NCBI GenBank assembly: GCA_946613135.1
Contig: CAMOFI010000002.1
Span: 1-41,769 of the forward strand
Source: an uncultured Bacteroidales bacterium
GTDB taxonomy: Bacteria; Bacteroidota; Bacteroidia; Bacteroidales; P3
DNA length: 41,769 nucleotides
Direction: 5' to 3'
Each line of letters begins with the position of its first letter. Positions within the stretch are counted from its first letter, which is position 1. The position numbers were made by a program, and so were the translations under genes. Shown here piece after piece: positions 7,983 through 16,900 of the stretch. The notes under the pieces were generated by a model that saw only the letters and a program-made list of their open reading frames with translations, was not told where the DNA came from and ran no database searches.

Positions 7983-10900
7983 CTAACGTTTGAGGACCAT
8001 TCTACGCATCAGACGCTGTCCGTCTTTCTCAATTCCGTAATAATAAACTCCAGTAGAGAGATTGTCGTCGCCAAAGGTGACAGACTGGTCTCCTGCCATG
8101 AATGTGCGCTGAGTCTGGTATACAAGACGTCCCATCTCGTCCATCACAAAGAAGCGTACATCGCCTGCCGTGGGCAGGAAGAAATCGATACGGGTCTTGC
8201 CGTCGAACGGGTTGGGGTAGTTTTGATGCAGTACCATTCCGTCTGTTGCACTCACGAAGGGAACGCCCTCGAAATAGTTGAGCACTTCCACACGCGTTGT
8301 CTGGTTATTGGACTGGTTATCGTCGCTATTGAACTCAAGGGTACAGCTTCCCACATACTCACGTGTAGAGCTCTTGGGAACCTTCTTGGACAATTCGACA
8401 GTAGAGAAATAGCCAGGCATAATGACACGTGCCACACCCCTTTCAACGATAGAGGTTCCATTGATTACGACATTCAACCTGAACGGCTGGTCAATACGAG
8501 AGGTGAGGTTACCGACGTTTCCGACCTCCACACGCACTCGGCAAGAGTCTTCGCGGTTCTCTTCGACAAGCACACGAATCGGGCTCAAGTCGAGGAACTG
8601 GCTGACGATGGTTTGCGTCGTGTCGTTCGTACGGTCATTGTCGTTTTCAGTATAGACGAACGCAGTGACATACTTGTAGTATTGGCTGTGGATCGGAAGC
8701 GGGTTGGGGAACTTGAAGTATAGCGAGCTGAGAGCAGGAAGCGGTGTGCTGGCATGGTAGATAGTGTCGATGAGCGTCGACGTATCGTTATAGTACCAGA
8801 AACCGATCTTGAAGTCGTTGACAGCACGAGCGCCCACGTTGTCGACGATAACCTGAATACGGGTAGCGTTCTGTGCAGAAGTGTCGACAACAACAGCACG
8901 GGCTTTAAGGTCGGTAATGGCTGAAAGGCCCTCGATACGCATACGTATAGTATCGTTGAACGGATAGTCGTCAACATCCATGTGGACAATAGCCATGAGA
9001 TCCATAATGCCCATCGAGGCACGGAATTTCTGATTGAACGAATAGTTAATGAATTCGAACGATTCGAGATCGTGGCCGATGATGTTGTTGAAATCGATAT
9101 TCTCCGTAACACGGAAGGTTTCATTATAGATGTATGTAACCGTGGCCTGCTGTACAGGTGCCTGTCCGTAGTTACGCAGACGAGTTGTGACAATGATGGA
9201 GTCGCCGGCAATGACATGGTCAAGCGGGCTTACAAAGCTGACAGCGCCCATATCATTGTCGAGTGGCGAGAGGTAGAACTCGTCACATACTGTGTCGTTG
9301 TCGCGATACATATCCATATTGATAGTGGTGTAGGCACATATCTGGAATGTATCGGGGAAATCGTTCCTGATTGTGAATGGAGTCTGGAACTCGTAGATGT
9401 CGGTAGCACCAGGCATGAGACCTGCGTCGTTGTGATAATTGCCTGTTATTGCAAGGCTGACACCATAAGGCAGGTAGGCAAGCGTGAAGTCGTAGAGCGT
9501 ATCGAGACCGTTGTTCTTGACAACCACACGCGGCTTGATCACCTGACCGAACCTCGGTTCGGTAGGATAAGTAATGGCTATAACCATTGCGTCGATAGGA
9601 CGTACAGCACGTCCGACAACAAAGTCGTCGATTGCCACACCGTCGCACGACTGAGATTCCGTTTCGGCCTTGTAGACAAGACGGAACTGGAGACGCTGCT
9701 GGAAGTCGCCACCAATTCTGTTGAGCGAAAAACGATGTAGCGAGTATCCATATCCAGCACTTGCACTATCCCATGAAGTAGCCGAGTTATACCAAAGCGT
9801 GTCGTTTCCTGAGCCAACTGTTTGCCAAAGTCCTCTGTAATCGCAGAACTCCAAACGGCAGAGATGACCAGCTGCCATGTCGCGAGCCACCCAGAGGTCG
9901 AGAGTGTCGGGACGAATTGTAGAGATGTCATAGATCGGGGTGTAGACATAGCTGACGTTACCTGTATTGAATACGTTGACAAATCCGTTGAGGTTTGTTG
10001 CCAGTACACTCGAATCGCTGACACAAGCCATAATGTTTGGTTTGTGCGTCCTGCCGCGTTGCCACAGGTTCTGGTCGAACATAGTGTAGCCTCGCGGAGT
10101 GAACCAGTCGCTCAGTCCTTCCATGTCGTCGCGATAAATCAGTCGTTTGATCGGAGCGCGATAGTATTGGTAATACAAAGTATCGTTGACAGTATTGGTA
10201 TCGCCATTAGTAGACACGCCAATGGTGAGGTTGGTAGTGCCAACGGCAAATACACGCGACGGCAGTTCAATGACTTCGCTCTGGCCAGGCTCGAGGTTGC
10301 CAGACCACTGAAGTGTCGACGTCTCAACTCCTGCCCTTAAATTGACATAGGAATAGTTGACAGTGGCTGAAGAGATAGGCTGACGGCCTTTGTTGATAAT
10401 CTGGAACGAGACTGCAACGGCAGAATCGGACGTGTAGCCGGTATGTCCGCCGATGTGCTGCGAACGCGGCGAGACGATACGCGAAGCGCATACATCGTAA
10501 TCCTCGGCCGGGACATCCTCGACATAGAGCAGATAGTCTTGGACACAACCGAACTGAATGTTATCTTCAGGCGTACGGGGGTGCAGAGCGCCCTGTTCCA
10601 AGACAACACGCATTCGCATATATCCGGTACGGACATCGTCAGGCAGCTTGAACAGGAACTTGGTAGGTATGCCACTGACAATCGAGTCGTGATGAATTAT
10701 TTCGGTGAAAGGATAAGCATACGATATGCTGTCGACGGCTGGAGTTCCCACCTGATAAGTCTCAGGAGAGAAACGGAAACTGCCATCGCGGTCGACATCG
10801 ATAAATACCGAGAGCCATCCCTTGGTGGAGAAGTCGTTAGACTTTTCGCTATTCATACATTCGACAATCATGGTGTCCTGCGTTCCTTTGACAAGACGCA

Positions 10901-13900
10901 AAGCACGCAAGGATCCAATCCCCTGAACATCGGTTTTGCCACCAAAGTCCTGCAAAGGTTCTTGTATCATTGACGGGTTGTTAATGATGGCATTCTGGAA
11001 GGTGGCATTGGTGAAGTTGATGTATTTGTGACCCGCCGGAGCCACGGTATTGTCAAGAGAACCGAAAGCCACACGGGTAATGTCGAGACCTGGCTTGTTT
11101 TCGACAACAGGCTCAGGATATACACTTTCTGGTGTGGCATAGAAGAACGACAAATTACGCAAAGTGTCATTAAGGCGTACGTTTTCGTTGGGCATATCAG
11201 TCCATACTCGCAAATGGTATGCGCTGGTTGTCGACCACGAAGGTATCGAAAGAAGAGAGTCGAAACGGAACACATACACAGAGTCGGGGTCTATGGAAGC
11301 AGTGCATATCTCAGTGACATGCTGCAAAAGCGTATTGCTGTTGTCGTAAAGTTCATAGACTACAGGAATATTCGTCATTGTCTGAGAACCATAGTTGATA
11401 AGGGCAAGCTTGACAGAGTCGTTGGTCATATAGACACGGTTGCCTACGGGTTCGACAACATCAAGCACTGCCATATCGACTGGCACGCGTGGGTTGAGCA
11501 TCACATGTACCGGACTGTAGTAGCTGGTACAGCCTTGGTTGCTTACACAGCAGAGGTAGTATACCGAATCATGGAAGTATTGCGGTGTTTCCCACCATGT
11601 AGACCTATTATAGTTGTTGGATGTGAAAAATGGAGCCTCAGTAGAGTCGCGATACCACATAATCGGACGGTGGATTGGATTGCCTGTCGGCGGGTTGTCT
11701 GTCTGAGAGGCATGGATGGTATCCCAAGTGGCATACGGTATGTGCAGGTCAACGCCCACAGGCGAATTGGGAGTGTAGTACGACTGGTGGTTCGCGAAAG
11801 AGGAAGTGTCGTTCATTGGCTTGAGGTCATACTGGTAAGCAGACCATGCACGAGTTTGGACTACAATATCTTTGTCGTTTCCTGTAGGATACAGGTTGGC
11901 AGTCTGAGTAAATGTCAGACTGACCGATGCATTGGGTTCGACATCGACAGGCAATGCTATTTCTTCCTGCCACGAAACAGGTAGTGTAGACACGGTGATA
12001 CCTGTCGTTTGGAGTCGAGCATTGAAGCCGACAGGCACTATCGTGCCGGCAGTAAACGTCTTGCGGCCCACATTGGTCAGCTGAACGCCCACAACAGTAT
12101 TGTGCAGACGGCATTTGGTTCCTTCTTCTACAATGGAATGGTCGGCCCTCAAGTTGTAGGCAGGATCGAGGAAACACTTTCCTTCAAGAGTGTTGTTGGA
12201 CGGAGCTGCATCGTTATCCAACGGGAAATGGATGACAACAATTTGTGTGTCGATAACGCCCAACGGCATCAAAATGAAGTTGGAATCGGTCACACTTCCC
12301 TGAGGCAAGAGTTCATCAATGATATGGTCGGAACTGCGCAGTACGGGAGTGACATCCTTGATTTCGGCCCACCAGCGCAGGTTGCTTTCCGTAGAGGTAC
12401 CATCGTTGAAAAGGGTTACCTTCACCCAGAGTGTATCGCCTTCAATATTGTCAGTGAAGCCAGTGGTTTGGGCAGCATAGAGCTTTATACCGGGTTTGTG
12501 GATTTCCTGTACGGCAATGTTGTGAGTCTTGCGGAGGAACTCGTGCGCACCCATACACGGACTCGGAATCTGAGGACGAATATAGCCGTCTATATCGAGA
12601 GGCGCCTCTGTGTTGTACTGGGCCTTTTCGCAGAAGGTTCCGAGTGAAAGATGCAGATCGGTGTTCGACTCGAAGAACGGTTTAAGGTTGAGTGAGTTGT
12701 CGTCTTTGTGGTTGGCAGTGCGAAGGTCGATCATATTGGCAACCTCGTTACCGCCCCAGTACGCAAGGCGTACCTCGGACGACGACCAATAGTTGTTGTA
12801 GTTGGAGTTCTCAACATTGGCAGCCATCTGTACGTAGTATGCGTATCCGGCGCTGATGTTGGAGAAGATATTGTTCATGATAAAGACACTGGAGCTGGTC
12901 GTGGTGACCTTCATGGCTGCAGTGTTGGCAGCCGAATTGGCATTGCCTGCAAAGACCTGTACCGAGTTGTAATAGGCATTCACCCAAGTGGAGCTGTCGA
13001 TCCATATACCGACCGATCCTGAATGGTCGTTACCGTAAATGGCACACATGTTGTTGGTCACATGGCAACGAGTTGCATTGGCACCATTAGAGTTGATCAA
13101 CTTGATACCAACCTTTGAACCTTTATAGTTATCACTAATTACGACGTTATTGCGTTCTATGGTAACAGGGCCATTATGTTCGGCAACGAGAATACCGGTA
13201 AGCGGACGTGCCGCATTGGCTCCCGTCCTGACTTCGTTGTGGTAAATATACACGTCATCGACCTTTCGCAGGAGGATGCCTGTTGTAGTGAAGTTTACAA
13301 ACGAGTTGTTGTTGAGGTAAACGCCATCTGAGGCACCGGGTTGAGATACCGTCGAGCGGATTGCACAATAGCCACTGTCGACAGTGCAATAATCCATATA
13401 GACCGCATGGACTCCCGAGCTGATGACGACACCAGATGCATTGATATTGTTGAGGCCTCCCTTGACTCGTATGTTCATATTCTTGAACCGGATCTGAGAA
13501 GAGTTGTTGACAACAACTGCATTGGAATAGTTGCTTGCTCCACGGGCCAGAATGGTCATGCCCTTAAAGTTGATGAAACTGGCGCTGTCGATATTGAGCA
13601 CATAATTACTGTTGTTGACTGGAGCGAACCTGATTGTCACGTTTGTCGGGTCGATGGTGTCGCCGACAAAAGTAACCTTGTTAGCAGCCGACACACCGTC
13701 GACAGCACCGATTGTCACTTGTTCGACATAGACACCATTTTCGACAGCAAAGATTACTGGACCATCGATACCAGCATTATGGAGTGTATCGGTCGCTGTG
13801 GCAAAGTCCTCGTACAATCCGTTAGGACCGATAGTATATGTGCCGCCGCAGAAACGGACATTAATCATTTTCGATATAGTGTCATTGGTTTGAACGGTAT

Positions 13901-16900
13901 CTTCCGGTTGCGTCACGGCCATGCGAAGGAAGTGGCGACCCGGAGTAAAGAGATAGTCGGCCACGTTGACCAAAACGGTCTCGTCAGATTCGATAGTGTC
14001 GGTTCCTTGGAACACGGTATGGAAATCGTTGTCGATCCAACAGTCGATTGTATAGTTGGTCAAAGATTCACCTCCCATATTACGCAGATTGATTGTCAAT
14101 GCCGTTGTATCGCACGATGTATACGAAGTGACGCTGTCCGCCTGCCATGATATGGCTGCGTCAGCTGTCGGAACATCGACAATGGCAATGTAAACCGGTT
14201 TAGGTTCACTTTCACATCCGTAGCCCACAAAGCCAAACTGTATGTCAGGACGATTGTTACCGCGACTACCATTGCCCATAAATCTGACAAGACTTGAATC
14301 ATTGCCGTGCTTTGTAAGGACTCTGTTCGTCGATGAAGTGTAGCGTGTCTTAGCACCTTGTGTATGTGCAGGATCGATACTACGAGTAATCTGGACAACA
14401 ATATTGTCGGTGCCGTTCCAATGGAAAGCATTGTCGAGATTGTGAGTTATCCAGCCCTTAGTGCTATTGGAGAAGTGGAGGCTGTCAGCAGAGTAGCACT
14501 CCGTGACCGGCTGCCAGTTGGAATTGCCTGTAAACTGTTGTTGGTTAGTCGAAGCCATGTAAATCTTATAGTCGGTAAAATCGAAACTTCCACTTCCTAA
14601 GATTGTATCAAGATAGAAGCTGACAGTCTGTATAGGACCTGCCGTCTGGCCTGCCGCCTGGAGTTCTGAAGCAAGATAGATATACTGTTCCTTCAAATAC
14701 TTCTTGTTTGGATTGTAGGGCGAAGGATAAGCGGTGGCGTTGTTTGTAGATGTCAAGTTTCCAATATGTAGCGTATTGATGCGAGCTCCGAAAGTGGAGA
14801 CATAGAATGTGTCAGGTTCATACAAATAGTCTGTCACGTACACATTGGTTGTATCGAGAGGCTGCATATTGCGGTCATACCACGCCAGCGAGTCGGTAGG
14901 TGGAGTGAGAGACTGGAGTGTGGCTCTTGTGTTGTAGGATACGGTATCCCATCTTCTGACATTTGCGCTGTCGGGCATAAACATCGAAGTAAGCGACATG
15001 CGCAGTGTGTCGTTGAACGAGGCGACGTCGGAAGCAAGACTCTCTACCCATACCAAAACGTCAAAATCGACAGATGCCGATGCGACAGTGAAGTCGGGAA
15101 CAGAGCTGAACGTATAGGTTGTTGTCGACCCGGCAGCAAAACCGGCAGCGATAGTGTCGCTGCATGTCTGCAAGACAGCAGCCTGGCCATTATATTGGGG
15201 ATATCCATCTATCCTGTATTTGAGGATTGTCTGTCCGCTGGGCTGTGCTCCACGGTTGTGGACCGTGATAGTGATCGGCGAGGGTCCCATACCGCAGCCA
15301 TCCTCCAACGAAAGATCTTCGAGAGCGATATCGACATTAGGCAGGTTGATCATGTGGATTCTGACGGGAGCATAGTCACCGATACATCCATTGTCGCGGA
15401 AACGAATCAGGTTCTCGTTGGTGGTTCCCATTGTCATCCTGTTGTTGTCGTCAGAACGTTGCCAACGATTGGCTGTATTGCTCAGCGAGGCCGTTGGCGA
15501 AGGCCATGCTTTACGGAAGATACCGGCAGTAGGTATAGAGTCGGGCAGAGAAATGCCGGCGCCATACCATATATTGTTAGGTACATTCAGGTTAGTCCAC
15601 GCCGTTTGTGTCGTGATGTCGTTGATTGCAACTGCATCGCGAACAATGCCACCACTAATATAAGCTATACCGAGATTTACCGTCTGGGCCGGAGCAAGGG
15701 ACATCGGTGCCGCTATGGTTTTTGACGAGTCGACATTGTTGATACCTGAGCGGTACTGCAAGACGATCGACTGACCGGGTTGTATAACAAGGTTAGGCAT
15801 GCGATAAATTTTGTTATTGAACGAACCCGTGGTGCTGACGACCTTAATTGTATCGTCCAAAACGTAGGCAGGATAGTCGCCGATATTGGTGAGTTCCAAT
15901 GCCATTGCTGTAGAGGCATGCATCCACAGCGGCATAGGATATGTTACACCTGGTGCATTCTGTTTCAGCTGTACCTCAGTAATTTTCACGAGCGGGAAAT
16001 CACGTTTCTGACGGATATAGAATGTCGTGTCGGTATAAAGCGGGTCTGTGGTAAATGTGTTGCCGCGCCAAATGGCACTGTCGCTATCGGGCGAGAGATA
16101 CCAATAAACAGCCGACTTGTGCGATGTGCTGGAAGTGTACACGTTCGAATACCATGTTTGAAGTCCACCCGTGGCTGTAACTGTGGCTGCCGTACCATAG
16201 TCGACATTGACCGAGATACTGTCAGGGGCCGGTGCATGGTAATGCGAAGTGACAAACATAGAGTTGGTATCGTTCGCCGGGTTGGGGTCGATTGATGATG
16301 TAGTGAGCCAAGCATAAAGCTGATAAGTAGTGTCGCTCGTACCTACAGTATTGAAGGGAATAGTCACGCCCGGGTCGAACACTACCGTATCAAGGGCAGG
16401 AATGGGTATGTTGATTACAACATCGCCTGAGACACCTGGCAGCAGAACTCCCGGCGTCGTGCCACGAGAGTAAGAAAAGTGCATCAGCGGCGAGGCTGTC
16501 GTTGGGTCGTAGGCATTGACACCGCTATTCTTGATGACAACACGAAGAGGAGCAGCGCCTGGCGCCACGCAGTACTCATCGAAAGGCTCGAGGAACTCGA
16601 GGATTTCGAAGTCATACGGAAGTGCAGAGAACTCGAATGCTCCGACACATGGGGCTACAGCGTCACGCACATTGCCGAAAATATCATTTTGAATCTCAGC
16701 AATAGGCACGCCATGAGCCTTGACATTTTGGCTGTACGAACGGAGGTCGGTCTGAGTGCTGTTCAAGAATGCCGGGTTGACATTCTGAGAATTACCATCC
16801 ATTGAGCAGTGGGTCTGCCAGTTGGCAAAAGTGAGACAGTTGATACCGTCATACTTGTTCAGCAGAGGACTACGCGAATAATATATATTGTATCCTATAT

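Noticed and set aside
8363-8368. Further CACGTG-containing sites (also near 1875 and 8417) as additional parS copies
   Set aside because: Only the central CACGTG or less matches; the flanking GTTT/AAAC arms required for parS are missing.
7419-8723. A 434-codon plus-strand open frame spanning the start of tilS and the end of the giant gene
   Set aside because: It is a shadow of two well-supported minus-strand genes, with no recognisable domain.
11028-16295. Several plus-strand frames of 170-320 codons inside the giant gene
   Set aside because: They are antisense to a continuous 3971-codon frame with coherent domains. Their products are rich in Cys, His and Arg without domain structure.
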